Positions 1 through 11,813 of a stretch of DNA of 64,000 nt are shown piece after piece; positions within the stretch are counted from its first letter, which is position 1; every line of letters begins with the position of its first letter. Below the pieces are notes generated by a model. It did no database searches, was not told the origin of the DNA, and saw only the letters and a program-made list of their open reading frames with translations. The stretch is from Cepaea nemoralis (Eukaryota; Mollusca; Gastropoda; Stylommatophora; Helicidae), in contig JACEFZ010001379.1 in NCBI GenBank assembly GCA_014155875.1, forward strand, positions 487,001-551,000. Direction: 5' to 3'. The position numbers and the translations under genes are program-made.

Positions 1-16
1 GTTGTTGTTGTTGTTT

Positions 17-69
<53 letters not shown>

Positions 70-123
70 CTTCTTCTTCTTCTTCTTCTTCTTCTTCTTC
101 TTCTTCTTCTTCTTCTTCTTCTT

Positions 124-153
<30 letters not shown>
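1..153. repeat. (GTT)n then (CTT)n microsatellite
   Basis: Almost pure GTT units fill 1-69 and CTT units fill 70-153. Open frames here are homopolymer Leu or Phe artefacts. The array continues off the left edge. Confidence 0.97.
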
Positions 154-154
<1 letters not shown>

Positions 155-257
155 AAATTCGTTCATTCGTTCGTTCACTCTTTCGTTCGTTCTTCCTCTA
201 CTTCTTCTTCTTTTTCGTCTTCTCATTGGCCTGTAGTCGGTCTATATCTGTAATACT

Positions 258-389
258 TCTTCTTCTTCGTTCATCCGGAGTTTTTTTTTCGGACGTGATT
301 GCGTTGTGCCTGTTTACAGAAGAGCTGCGTTCTTGCGCCGACACATCCGACTTCTGCGGGCATTTGTTGACCGGGTTAACCTTCCCGGT
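258..389 (-). mobile_element. Short GAA-tailed retroposon copy with 15-bp target-site duplication
   Basis: This 132-bp element lies in reverse orientation and its (GAA)n tail reads as CTT units at the left. It is flanked by perfect 15-bp direct repeats TATATCTGTAATACT at 243-257 and 390-404, which marks a target-primed insertion. The body matches the copies at 11660-11813 and 17688-17831. There is no coding capacity and no clear Pol III A or B box. Confidence 0.88.
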
Positions 390-520
390 TATATCTGTAA
401 TACTATTTCCAGGATGAACTGCATTGTCTTCTGCAGATTCTGTAGGCCTCCGTACAGTGTGACATGTCAAGGTGTTGAATCCGAGCATAGAATAGACCGT
501 TCTCATCTATATTTGTTACA

Positions 521-595
521 GGGAGCCGTGGTAACATACAGGTTAGAGCGCTTGCCACCCAAGACTGTGTTCCGGGTTCAATCCCTTCTCTTTCG
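521..595 (+). mobile_element. tRNA-like SINE head
   Basis: The segment has a tRNA-like layout ending in a good B box (GGGTTCAATCCC) with an A-box-like GGTTAGAGCG upstream. The acceptor stem does not close and no cloverleaf forms, so it is read as a SINE head or tRNA pseudogene rather than a working tRNA. Confidence 0.5.
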
Positions 596-960
596 GATCA
601 GCACAGCTCTCGCGTTGACCCACCTTCATAAAAACGACAAGTGTCAAAGTGTTCTAGGAGACGGAGAACTGGCCGCCACACACCATTAAGTCGTTGCCTA
701 CAATACGTAAAGAAAGGCCTAACACCTCAGACGTCAACGTCAGCATTTGTCATTGGACTACTGTTACATTTTATTGGCATTGGGGTGCAGTTTGTGTTGT
801 GTGGTTTGACCTGATGTTCCAAATCTACACATTGCTGTACAACCTAAATGTAGCGCTGTATACATGTGATTATTAGAGTCTGTTGCCATCTGTTCTTGTT
901 TCTTCCTGTCTTTTTTTTCCCATTTGCTCTTTTTGAACTCATGCATAGTCCATATAGTGA

Positions 961-1182
961 TACTTCTAGTGCACTGGACTGATTTTGTCTTGAGGATTCG
1001 CTTTCCCTATTGCCAGAGTCGCCATCAGGAAAATCCGCGTCAACTTCTGAGGTACTTGTAATTACGTCACAATGTCAAGGACGAGGAGTGGACATTTTAG
1101 TCCAACTGACCGGTGTAGGGGTTGAACCTGCTTCCTCGGTTTAAGAGGTTGCACTCTTACCCATTCGGCCATGTTGACCTCC
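961..1182 (-). mobile_element. SINE1 copy, reverse orientation
   Basis: The reverse strand carries a tRNA-Leu/Ser-like head (GGCCGAATGGGTAAGAG) followed by the SINE1 body (GGACGAGAGG and ACTTCAGAGG-like segments). It matches the fuller copy at 14424-14724. It lies next to an oppositely oriented SINE1 piece at 1190-1306. Confidence 0.75.
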
Positions 1183-1189
1183 TCGCGCT

Positions 1190-1306
1190 CCCCTACACCG
1201 GTCAGTTGGACTAAAAAGTTGACTTCTCGTCTTTGACTTGGAGACTTGATGATGAGGGACACTGGTCATAGGGAAAGCTAATCCACACGCAATGATCAGT
1301 CCACTG
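1190..1306 (+). mobile_element. SINE1 fragment, forward orientation
   Basis: The segment matches the SINE1 body from the ACCGGTCAGTTGGACTAAAA segment to GGGAAAGCTAATCCACACGC. With the reverse copy on its left it forms a natural inverted repeat of about 60-100 bp. Confidence 0.72.
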
Positions 1307-1368
1307 TCTAAGTTTTTCTTACGGTCACTAAAAACCGCAGTTACCAGACATGATAGATATCCTCTGCT

Positions 1369-2865
1369 TTCTTCTTCTGCGTTCATCCGGAATGTTTTAT
1401 TGCGGTATATTGTTATGCCCCCTTGGGCCTAGACCCTTAAGCCAACACATCCGACTTTTAGCGTGCATTTTTGACAGGTTAGCATTCCTGTGGGACTCTC
1501 ACGTTTGTGGTGCCGTCCACATCCCAGCTTGTCAAGTTGGAACGGTCGAATTCTTCACGATCAGCCCTCAAGGGAAGGCAGGGACAGTCCATGGCATTTT
1601 CCGCCATCCAGGGTGGCTTCCATAGTTGCAGAGCTGACACATAGCGCCCTGGTGCTGGGGTCACCCAGGGAATCGTCACGTCCTGCTCATGGATTCTTTA
1701 GTTCCTCACTTCGATATATTGGGCATATCGTTCACCACGTGCCTTTCCTGCACTAACCAGACCGGTCTGCAGACGGTATTCACTCAGCGAGTTTTCGATT
1801 CGGACATGTGCTTGTTGATGTGCCTGTCAGAGCTGTTCCGGGCACAACAAATAGTCTAACAGAAAATAGCTAGTCAGAGCTTTTCCGGACATGAGCTATT
1901 CTGAAAACTAGTTAGTCAAAGCAGTTCCTAGCGCGAAAGACATTTCACTCGGACGTTGTTTTGCGTTGTGCCTGATTTATTTGCACCCGTAGGCCAGCAC
2001 ATCCGACTTCAGCAGGCATTTTTACGGGTTGACTTTCCCGGGGTTTCGAGAGACGTTAGACTTTTAGTGCTGTGGTGTCGCCCACATCTCAGCTGATCAA
2101 AGTAGAACAGTCAACGACATCACGGAGGGCAGACCATGGACATTCCCCCGCTATTCAAGGAGGCTTCCATAATTGCAGAGCCGGCACATATTGCTCTGAG
2201 ACAGGGCTCACCCGAAGAGTTGCTACGTCCTGCTCATGGCTGCTTTAATTCCCCACTTCCATGTGTTGGGCATTTCGTTTACCACTGGTATATCAAGCAC
2301 ACACCAGGAACGGTCAGTCTGCGGGCGATATCCACTAGGTAAGCTTTCGCTTTGGACTCCGGGCCACGCAATGGATTCGCTAGTCGTGAGTTCCATTTCG
2401 TGTTATTGAGACGTTTTTCCACCTTTGTCTAGACTCTCTATGAGTTAGATACAGACAGTTTTCGTAACCATTTTCATTCGACTGGGGCACTTCTTCTACT
2501 ACAGCTGAGAACCTTCGGACAAGTATCTGAGCTAACCATGTAGCGTGCTCAGCATCTCACCTCCATTTTTCGGTAGGTTTGTATCGGCCCGGCTCTTAGG
2601 TCCGAGGATTAATGGCTTAGAGGCGTTCAGCCTTAATTCTCAGCTGAGAGCCTTAGTGCTTGTGTCCGGACCAAGACTTTCTGCCTTCGTGCGCCTGATT
2701 TAAACTTTTGACTGCTATCCTCAGTCTACCTGCAGAGCAGCAGGTTAGTCTGGCCCCTATCCCATAAGCTGTCTGATATGTAGTTTTCATCCATCAACAT
2801 AGTACATGGGGTCATTGGGACATGCAAGACCCCCACCACGGCAAGGTGGAGACACATCGGGGGAG
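1369..2865 (-). mobile_element. RZ retroposon (ribozyme-headed, non-coding), reverse copy
   Basis: The element runs on the minus strand from a ribozyme-like 5' end at 2865 to a short GAA-type tail at about 1369. It aligns along its whole length with the copy at 18161-19817. Both copies contain a module of about 370 bp twice, spaced about 550 bp apart; here the repeats show as the near-identical CACTTC...TTGGGC segments at about 1705-1725 and 2253-2273. No ORF of meaningful length is shared between the copies. No convincing target-site duplication was found, so this copy may be old or rearranged. Confidence 0.75.
2775..2865 (-). ncRNA. HDV-like ribozyme, decayed copy (5' end of RZ)
   Basis: Read on the minus strand, the order is P1 strand CTCCCCC, P2 strand GATGTGT, CTCC, P3 ACC, loop TTGCCGT, P3' GGT and a P1' strand GGGGGTC. 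P1' has lost its last two pairs. P2' ACATATC follows downstream. The topology matches the HDV fold, but P1 and P4 are damaged in this copy. Confidence 0.5.
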
Positions 2866-3084
2866 CTTCATCGAAGATGACACCTTACTGTTCGTGCAGG
2901 ATGTCCTTCAGCAATTAGTTTTGCAATGCGCTCCATTCAGCAGCTTATTCTCTACGAATGACATCCTGGAAAGGTCACTTTGTCTTGTGCAAACACATGT
3001 CAACTTCGAGCTAAATCCGGGAAACTATGACCATGCAATAAATATATGGTTCTCTTTGATCAACTTCCGATTTTGATTGTCGTT

Positions 3085-3236
3085 ATAGTGTACCGCATTG
3101 AGAACTCTCTCACTTATTTTGTACTACATTGAGAACTCTGTTGTACATTCTCACTTATTATGTACTACATTGCGAACTCTGTTCTACATTGTCACTTATT
3201 GTGTACCACATTGAGAACTCTGTTCTAAATTCTCAG
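3085..3236. repeat. 41-bp tandem repeat, about 4 copies
   Basis: Degenerate units carry the motif CATTGAGAACTCTGTT followed by TCTCACTTATT and recur about every 41 bp. Confidence 0.85.
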
Positions 3237-3785
3237 AAACAGTGCACACAGGAACTTCATCTGCTTGACGGTACAGGCTGTGGTGAACGTGCAGTCTAGA
3301 ATACAGAAATGAGACAATCAGTGATTGGCAGGCCGTGACTATTCCTTGGGTGGATCAGAACCAGACCAAACCAAATATGTCAATTTTATTCTTTAGCAGG
3401 GTCAGAACTAGACCGTCAAGTATCGATTATATTCTTTATGTGGCTCAGAACTAGACCGCCAGGCATCGACTCTGTATTATTTGAAAATTCTTTCTTGTTA
3501 CCGGCTTCCATCCCTCAGGCTTGACGTCGCACGTGACGCAGTTCTAACTGGAACTGAAAAACCGACAAGCGACGTAACTTTTTGAGGATATCAGGTATGC
3601 ATATATTGCGTCTCAATCTCTATTTGATTAATTGGCTGTATTCATGAAGCATCATTATCACCTTGTGGGGCAATTCATTAATTCTTTGATTGCTAGCTTC
3701 ACATCATAACAACTGATTCAGTGCCCAACAAAAAGTCAGTTAGGACCAAACCAAACATGCTACACAACTAAATGAACCAGTATTG

Positions 3786-3878
3786 CCCCTCTGACGTGTC
3801 TCCACCTTGACGTGGTAGAGGGGCTTGCGTGTCCCTATGACCTCAAGAGCCCTGCCGACGGAAGCACAACTACATGTT
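3786..3878 (+). ncRNA. HDV-like ribozyme, second sequence variant
   Basis: P1 is CCCCTCT (3786-3792) with AGAGGGG (3817-3823), a perfect 7-bp helix that differs from the copy at 18161 but keeps pairing. P3 is ACC/GGT (3804-3806, 3814-3816) around a 7-nt loop. P2 is GACGTGT (3793-3799) with ACATGTT (3872-3878). P4 is partly decayed and the J4/2 catalytic C is not obvious. Confidence 0.58.
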
Positions 3879-4145
3879 GGACAGTCCTTGGGATAGGGAC
3901 CAGACCAAGAGAGACACACCCTGCTGCTCTGCGGGTAGACTGAGGATAGCGGCCAAAGCCCGAAACAGGCGCACGAAGACATAAATTCTTGGTCTGGATA
4001 CATACTCCAAGGATCTCTACTGAGGGTTATGGCTGATACTCACCCACTTCAAAGTGGAGGTGAGATACTGATCATGATACATGCTTAGTTAAGATACTTG
4101 CTCGAAGGCTCTCAGCGAAGGAATATGCCGAACGCCTGTAGGCCA
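3786..4145 (+). mobile_element. RZ retroposon, 5' fragment
   Basis: The segment starts exactly at the ribozyme P1 strand and matches the first 350 bp or so of the RZ copy at 18161-19817, including the GGATAGGGACCAGAC and CCTGCTGCTCTGC segments. It lacks the 3' part. The junction with the SINE1 fragment on the right is at about 4145-4190. Confidence 0.7.
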
Positions 4146-4187
4146 ATGTTTCTTGGATGCAGTTGCTCACCTGTGCTGAATGGAGGT

Positions 4188-4372
4188 GAGATACTGACGT
4201 CCTTCACTTGGGGACGTTAATTATAAGTACCCCTGAAGTTGGAGTGGGTTCGCCTGAAGGCGAGGGACACCGGTAAAAGGGAAAGCTAACCCACACGCGA
4301 AATTCAGTCCATTACTACTATAAATAGTGTGTAAGGACCACGCTTGAGTTTAAAGCGAGCGAACGAAAAAGA
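4188..4372 (+). mobile_element. SINE1 3' fragment
   Basis: It matches the 3' two thirds of SINE1: an ACTTGGGGACG segment, GGAGTGGGTTCGCCTGAAGG, AAGCTAACCCACACGC, then the terminal AGCGAGCGAAC followed by an A-rich tail. Confidence 0.78.
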
Positions 4373-4776
4373 AAAGAAAAGAACCAGTATTGTAATGTAA
4401 ATTTCCATTCATGAGTATTGATACTGAGGAAGATACAACGAAGCAAAACAAATAACACATTAACAATAATATGGCGATATATCGTCCTTCTGTACAAATG
4501 AGAGGTCACATTTGGCGAGCGACATATTAACCTTTGAAAATGAATCAGTTGAGACCTGCTTGTTGTCAATCCACTTTTCAGTTTTCCCCTTCCCACGAAA
4601 TATCCAAAGAATATGGATGATCCACAAACTGGTATGCGCTATCATTTCTGGTCGCGAGCTGGCTTGTCTCAAAGCCTCATCTTCACTCCCCACGAGTGGT
4701 ATCCTCAACTGCCTTCAAACCCAGACGGAGTTTTAAACATGACCCCCCACCCCAAATCCCCTCCGTTGACCCAACC

Positions 4777-4860
4777 TGAAAATAGGTACTAGGGATTATC
4801 GTGGAAACTTAAGGCGGCCGGCGTAGTACTGACCACATCATCCAGTGGGTGCTGATTTGT
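4777..4860 (+). mobile_element. SINE fragment (GACCACATC type)
   Basis: It shares the GTGCTAGG-like and GTAGTACTGACCACATC segments with 14085-14265. Only the 3' part is present. Confidence 0.5.
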
Positions 4861-4891
4861 CTATAACAATATACGCCTATCACCCTATAGA

Positions 4892-4992
4892 GGTCAGACT
4901 GGCCGAAAGGTTACGGAGCAATCGCTCATAAACTTTGTGTGCGCTGATTCAGGGATAGTGGTTTCATTCCCTAAACCAGCCAGATAGACTTG
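4892..4992 (+). mobile_element. SINE1-type tRNA-like head
   Basis: A tRNA-like block begins GGTCAGACTGGCCGAAAGG and has a degenerate B box near TGGTTTCATTCCC. It is the counterpart of the heads at 14424 and 50210. Confidence 0.55.
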
Positions 4993-5564
4993 GAAAAAAA
5001 AAAACACGACTAACTTTTTAATGTAAAATTGCCAAAAAAAAATTGACCTGGGCTTAATCTCAATGTCCTGCAGAGTACATGTAACATTTGTCATGGTAAC
5101 TATATATCCAATTGACCATTATTTGAGTAACAGGGCATGTTACTTAGAGTCTAAGCTTGCTACAACTGTGTTGGTATACACACTCGTCGTTTGTCCAACA
5201 AGAATGACGATAACCATTCATTTCAACCAATGGGGTTGAAAGTATGGAGCCGTGAGTTCTAAGATAGCTGATAAGGCTTATTTTGGCTCGAAATGTTCTT
5301 TGACAATGTGGGCAAAGAATGCTTGACGTTTCTGGAGGAGGATCTCCTGCAGTGGCTTTTCTGTCCTACCTTTTCTTCACAGCTCTTGCAATCATGGTTG
5401 CCTCACAAGTGACTGCACCCTTGCGTAATGATGCAGGCCACGAATTTCGGTCTCTGGCTGCAGTCTCCCAGTTGTCATGATGAATTCCCAAAGCATTCAT
5501 TGAGATTTTCAGAGTGTCTTTAAAGCTTTCCTCTGGCCACCTTGGGAGCGTTAACCACAACGCA

Positions 5565-6405
5565 ACTCGCCTAACAACTAAGTGTAAGCATACTCTAACA
5601 ACTACATATAAGTACACTCTAACAACCACTCGTAAGTACAAGATAACAAATAAATGTAAGTACACTATAACAACTACGTGTAAGTACACTCTAACAACTA
5701 CATATAAGTACACTCTAATAACTACACGTAAGCACATTCTAACAACTACAAGTAAGTTCACTCTAACAATTAAATGTCAATACATTCCAACAACTACATG
5801 TTAGTACAATCTAACAACTAAATTAAAGTACAAGATAACAACTATATGTAAGTACAAGATAACATCTACATGTCAGTACAATCTCACAACTACATGTAAG
5901 TACAATCTAACAACTACATGTAATTACACTCTAACAACTACAAGTAAGTCCAGTCTAACAACTACAAGTAAGTCCACTCTAACAGCTACATGTAAGTACA
6001 TTCTAACAACTACATGTAAGTACACTCTAACTAATGCATGTAAGTACAATCTAACAACTACATGTAAGTACACTCTAACTAATGCATGTAAGTACAATCT
6101 AACAACTACATGTAAGTACACTCTAACTAATGCATGTAAGTACAATCTAACAACTACATGTAAGTACACTCTAACTAATGCATGTAAGTACACTCTAACA
6201 ACTACATGTAAGTCCACTCTAACAACTGAATGTAAGTACCATCTAACAACTACATGTAAGTGCAATCTAACAACTACATGTGAGTACACTCTAACTAATG
6301 CATATAAGTACACTGTAACAACATATAAATACACTCTAACAACTACATATAAATACACTCTAACAACTACACGCAAATACAGTCCATAAACTACATGTAA
6401 GTACA
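5565..6405. repeat. 24-bp minisatellite, about 35 copies
   Basis: The unit is close to CAACTACATGTAAGTACACTCTAA. Around 6030-6190 a 48-bp double unit (TAATGCATG and CAACTACATG alternating) repeats about four times, which shows a second amplification level. Because 24 is a multiple of 3, the antisense frame reads an 8-residue repeat; this is not taken as a gene. Confidence 0.95.
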
Positions 6406-6520
6406 CACAAGTAGTAAAGAACCCTGTTTACATCATGAGGCGCACTGGGCACATGTGTAGCAAGCGATTGTGCTGTGTATAGGCTTCTACATCTATTTAC
6501 TAAACATGATGCATGTCCTT

Positions 6521-6602
6521 TGCGCAACGTTGCAGCCAAACCCAGGTGATTTTCTTGGAAATATTACTTTCAGTAGTTTGCCAATGCTTTCTGAAAATCA
6601 AC
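6521..6602 (-). mobile_element. SINE2 fragment
   Basis: The reverse strand contains the SINE2 core GCATTGGCAAACTACTGAAA and the downstream CAACGTTGCG-like end. It is degraded. Confidence 0.45.
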
Positions 6603-6706
6603 GTTGAAGTCCAACTGAACGGTGTTGGAGTTGGACCCCTCACCCCAACACATGAAGTTTAAGCTCAAGTCATTAATCTCCTCGGCCACGAAGACCGCTA
6701 CATCTA

Positions 6707-7332
6707 TTCTTCTTCTTCTTCAGCGTTCCGAGCCATTGAGGTTCTTTGCCACAGATACAACCAGTCTCCATTCGTCTCTCTGGTTTACCTTCTCTTGCCA
6801 GTCGTTGATTCCAAGTGCTTGTAGGTCTGTATATATATTATCTCTCCACCGTCTTCTTGGTGTACCTCGGGGTCTACGGTCATTTATTTCCTGAGTGTAA
6901 GCGAGTTTTGTTTCTGTCTTCCATTCTTTCTATATGCCCCAGCCATTGTAATCTATTAGCCTTCATGATATCAGTGATTAGGGGGACTTAAACAGATAAT
7001 AAATGTCTTTGTTACTTCTTCTTTTCCTCTCCACTTTGTGTATACCCTAATGGGTCCAAAGATGCGTCTTAAAACTTTATTCTCAAAGGTTTGTAACAAG
7101 GCATCGTCCCCTTTCGTTGTACTCCAGGTTTCAGAGCCATACAGCATAACTGGTCTGATCAGTGTTTTGTATATTGTGATTTTGGTGCTACGAGATAGCG
7201 CATTTGATTTTAGTAGATGTTGTAGTGCATAGTATATCTTATTTCCAGAATTAATTCTAGTTTGTATTTCTTCCCTTATGATGTTGGAGCAGTTGAAGAT
7301 TGTACCCAGGTATTTGTATGTTTCCGTTCTTT
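6707..7332 (-). mobile_element. LINE-A 3' fragment, reverse orientation
   Basis: The reverse complement matches the last 625 bp or so of the LINE-A copy to its right (about 9670-10298), from the GAA tail and GCTCGGAACGCTGAAGAAG end back to a break at about 7332. It encodes the RT thumb and the basic C-terminal region but has lost its frame. It directly abuts the next LINE-A copy head to head. Confidence 0.88.
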
Positions 7333-10298
7333 ATTATTGGACATCGACCTTGGAATGTTAAAGGACTTTTGAGATTTGGAACATGGAATGTACGGACAAT
7401 ATATCGAGCTGGAGTGGCCGAAGAATTAACCCGGGAGCTGGTTGAGTATAAAATGGATATAACAGCAATTCAAGAAATAAGGTGGCCAGGAGAGGGTACT
7501 TTAGAGCAAAATGGAATGATTATAATATATGGAGGAAACACCCAAAATAAACATGAATTAGGAACAGAATTTGTCATCAAAAAAGAGTTATGGGGGAACG
7601 TTCTAAACTTTAAAGCTGTTAATGATAGGACTAGTAAATTACGAATAAAAGGTACATGGAAAAATATAACAATGATTAATGTACATGCACCTATTGAAGA
7701 GAAAGAAGATGATATTAAAGAAGACTTTTATAATGATCTGGAAGATGTCATAGAAGAAACCCCCAAACAGGACATCCTGATTGTGCTGGGAGACTTCAAC
7801 GCAAAAATAGGTAGAGAGCAAACTCATAAAAAGTTGCCGGTATGGAAAGCCTACATACAACTTCAAATGATAATGGATGGAGAGTCATCAACCTAGCAGA
7901 AGCCAAAGGACTGCAGATCAGCAGTACCAGACTGCAAAGAAAGGATATACATAAACAAACTTGGAAATCATGTGACAAGAGAACCTATAATCAAATAGAT
8001 CACATTTTAATTAACAACAAAAATGCATCAAACATACAACAAGTTAGAAGCTATAGAGGAGCTGAGTGCCACAGCGACCACTTCCTCGTTGGGGCAAAAT
8101 TTAAAATAAAACTTAAGAGAGCTTTCTATGCTAAACTACAAAGGTTACACCCAACATATAACAGAGAAAAACTACAAGAAATTACAGTCAAAGAGAAATT
8201 TGCAGATGAAATAAAATGTAAACTTGAAATTCTACAAAACCCGTTGGAGGAAAGCGTTGACCAAACTTGGTTGAACATCAAGAATACAATTCAATCTACC
8301 GCAGAAGAATGTCTCGGTGTGTTAACCACGCATAGAAAGAACAGATGGTTCAATCCAACATGTGAAGAAGCAGTCATTAGGAAAAAGAATGCCAGACAGC
8401 TATGGCTAAATGACATCAACAACATCCAAAAGAAAGAGCAATATAGAAATGAATGTAAAGAGGCTACAAAAATAGTTCGACAGCAGAAGCGAGAATATAT
8501 GAGTAATATAATCAAAGATATGGAAACTAATCACCAGAAAAACGAATCCAGAAAGTTTTTTTAAAGAACTGAAGTCAATGAAACGAGGGCACCAACACAA
8601 CACATATGGTTTAAAAGACAAAAATGGGAATATGATAAATACCAATGAGGAAATGTGCAACACATGGAAAGAATACTTTGTTGAATTACTAAATTGTGAA
8701 GCTCCAAGTAACACTTTCCCACAGGAAGAGGTTCTAACGTGTGAACCACAAATTGAAGAACCTGCATTTGAAGAAATCCTATGTGCAATCACACTACTTA
8801 AAAACAATAAGGCAACTGGGGCTGATGGAATTGCTGCTTAATTTATAAAGGCGGGTGGCCATGCATTACATCTAAAGCTATACGAACTAATAATAAAAAT
8901 CTGGAGGACTGAAGAATTACCCCATGACTGGAAAGAGTCATTATTGATACCTATCTTTAAGAAAGGAGAAAAGTTCCAGTGTGAAAATTATAGAGGAATG
9001 TCACTACTGTCCACAAGCTATAAGATACTATCTGCAGTATTACTAAATAGACTAAAACCATATTCAGAATACATATTAGGTGACTACCAGGCGGGTTTTA
9101 GACAAAACAGATCAACAATAGATCAGATATTTATCTTACGACAAATAGCCGAGAAAAATTGGGAATATAAAAGAGATCTCCATAACATTTTTGTGGATTT
9201 TAAAAAGGCTTATGATAGTGTCCATAGGAATAGTCTATGAAGTGCTATGCGGAATTTGGAATACTAAGGAAGTTAATCAACATGACCAGACTATGCATGG
9301 AAGATACTTATAATATAGTAACATATAAAGGCAGGAAATCAGACCCTTTCCAAATAACATCTGGCTTGAAACAGGGTGATGCACTATCGCCGCTACTCTT
9401 CAATCTGGCTCTAGAGAAAGTTGTAAGGAGGGTAAAGGAGGAATGTGATATTGGAGGAACATCCAAGCTGCTTGGTTATGCAGATGATATAGATATTATA
9501 GGGGAAAATGAACAAAAGACATTGGAAATATTGACTCACTTAAAGGAAAAAGCCCAACAGATGGGGCTGGTTATCAACCAAGATAAGACAGAATATATGG
9601 TAATTTCAAGAGAAGGAATGGCTAAAAACTCTGGCCACATACAAATAGATAATATGACCATTAAAAGAACGGAAACATACAAATACCTGGGTACAATCTT
9701 CAACTGCTCCAACATCATAAGGGAAGAAATACAAACTAGAATCAATTCTGGAAATAAGATATACTATGCACTACAACATCTACTAAAATCAAAGGCGCTA
9801 TCTCGTAACACCAAGATCACAATATACAAAACACTGATCAGACCAGTTGTGCTGTATGGCTCTGAAACCTGGAGTACAACGAAAGGAGACGAAGCCTTGC
9901 TACAAACCTTTGAGAACAAAGTTTTAAGACGCATCTTTGGACCCATTAGGGATACACAAAGTGGAGAGTGGAAAAGAAGAAGTAACAAAGACATTTATGA
10001 TCTGTTTAAGTCCCCGCTAATCACTGGTATCATGAAGGCTAATAGACTACAATTGCTGGGGCATATAGAAAGAATGGAAGACAATAGGGAAACAAAACTC
10101 GCTTACACTCAGGAAATAAAAGACCGTAGACCCCGACGTAGACCAAGAAGACGGTGGAGAGATAATATATATACAGACCTACAAGCACTTGGAATCAACG
10201 ACTGGCAAGAGAAGGTCTACCAGAGAGACGAATGGAGACGGATTGTATCTGCAGCAAAGAACCTTAATGGCTCGGAACGCTGAAGAAGAAGAAGAAAA
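7333..10298 (+). mobile_element. LINE-A, 5'-truncated RTE-like non-LTR retrotransposon
   Basis: The copy is about 2.97 kb and holds an apurinic-type endonuclease, a reverse transcriptase and a basic C-terminal region, ending GGCTCGGAACGCTGAAGAAG with a GAA tail. The 5' UTR is missing because the copy starts only a few dozen bases before the endonuclease. The clade call (RTE/BovB-like) comes from the order and style of motifs, not from a phylogeny. Confidence 0.9.
7352..10283 (+). pseudogene. LINE-A endonuclease-reverse transcriptase, broken by frameshifts
   Basis: The gene product would nick target DNA and copy LINE RNA into it by target-primed reverse transcription. The endonuclease begins TWNVRT near 7380. 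It keeps QEIRW, a VHAP motif, GDFNAK near 7790 and CHSDH near 8070. The RT keeps NNKATGADG near 8810, FVDFKKAYDSVH near 9190, KQGDALSPLLFNLAL near 9370 and the catalytic YADD at 9477-9488. The C-terminus has YGSETW, LLGHIERM and a run of Arg-Arg-Pro. Reading switches frame near 7842, 8560 and 9237, and an in-frame TAA lies at 8839-8841, so the copy is dead. The damage is light, so the insertion is fairly young. The N-terminal start is not identifiable. Confidence 0.9.
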
Positions 10299-10346
10299 AG
10301 ATAAAAAGTCATAATTTTTGGGATTATGACTAAGTGGGTCTGTGTG

Positions 10347-10348
<2 letters not shown>

Positions 10349-10414
<66 letters not shown>

Positions 10415-10481
10415 TTATATTATATTATATTATATTATATTATATTATATTATATTATATTATATTATATTATATTATATT
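10349..10481. repeat. (AC)n followed by (TATAT)n microsatellite
   Basis: AC dinucleotides fill 10349-10412, then the pentanucleotide TATAT repeats to about 10481. Confidence 0.97.
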
Positions 10482-11640
10482 ACACTGAGTTGTATTTCAT
10501 TGCATTTCACTATACTGTACTGTACTGTGTGGTGTTGTTATGATATATTATATTATGTTATGAGGTAAGTGCTTATTAAAAGGGGAATACGTGGTAGATG
10601 TTGCCGTAGTGATATGAAATACTGCATCTTGCTTGTACTAAGTGTACGGTATAATGAAATGGATAAACTAGCTTCCTTTCTGCGCATGTCAGTGACATAA
10701 AAGGTAATATACAGTAGCCGTAATACTCGTAAAATGTGTGCAATTGTAAATGACGTGCTGTATGTTTCAGCTTTAATAAAATCAATATGATTAAATTTCA
10801 ATCAATTTAAAATCCAGCGGTAAATGAATCCTAATGTATGCTTCACCTCGAATCCGAAACATTTCATCCGTTATAGAGGCTCTGTTTCTCAGCCCTCATG
10901 AAAACATGTCAGTCCCTACACTGAGATATCCGCTGTTTATAATAATCTACATTTGATATGTTATATTATTGGCCCACTTGAGGCTGTAACCCGAGCCTCA
11001 CTTCTCCTCAAGTACTTCATCTTATCGTCAGCAGCAACAAAGCCTCATTTACCCCAAGCTCAGATAGCCTTCTATTATCCCCGTGAAGTTTTTGGCGTCT
11101 CCTATAGTCATTGCATTGAAGGCAACTCCTTCAAGCTTGAAACCAGGGGTCTATGGGACGCAAGATTCTTCACCTGGACCCGGCATCAGGTTACGAATCC
11201 CGTGACAGCGACAGCCCGTGCTCTCAACATCATTTCCACCTTGGAGCACCTCAATACAGACAGGCCGAGCACAAGTTACACGGGCTGTCGAACTTAGGGA
11301 CAAATTCATCTTCTTGATTCTCAACAATGGAACAAGACTTGGCTGGGTGGAGTGAGTGGATGACATCGTGACCCGCTGACACAGTCTAAAGAATGTAGAA
11401 TCGCTATAGAAGATGGTTATTTACAGAAGTTGTTGCTGCAGTTGTTGAGTCCCGCAATGGATAGTGTGGTTAACAAGCGCAGGTACCCCACCAGCAGATA
11501 CACATGACTGATGTTAGGTGAGGTTCTTGTGGAAGAGATGTTCAGTCAGGCTAATACGAGGTTGAGTGACCGGCTCCATTCCTCGCCATCCTTCTTGTTC
11601 TATGTATTCCATATGTTTTGAACACTTGAGGAAAGGTCCG
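10482..11640. other. No recognisable feature
   Basis: The sequence is low in repeats and has no convincing exon, RNA gene or known transposon end. An open frame of 114 codons at 10953-11297 has no domain I recognise and no splice context; it is not called. Confidence 0.5.
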
Positions 11641-11659
11641 TTTATTGAAATTAATGTAC

Positions 11660-11813
11660 CCGGAAAGGTTAACCCGGTCAACAAAAGCCCTCAGAAATCG
11701 GATGTGTCGGCTTAACGGCGCAAGAGCGCAGCTCTGCTGTAAACAGGCACAACGCAATCACGTCCGGAAAAAAAAAACCCGGATGAACGCAGAAGAAAAA
11801 GAAGAAGAAGAAA
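11660..11813 (+). mobile_element. Short GAA-tailed retroposon copy with 12-bp target-site duplication
   Basis: The element starts CCGGAAAGGTTAACCCGGTC and ends in an A-rich GAAGAAG tail. It is flanked by AAATTAATGTAC at 11648-11659 and 11814-11825. The 5' end is at essentially the same base as in the copies at 258-389 and 17688-17831, so this is a defined element rather than a random truncation. Confidence 0.9.

Noticed and set aside
5565..6405. Possible CRISPR-like array
   Set aside because: Units are contiguous 24-bp repeats without unique spacers, and the genome is clearly eukaryotic.
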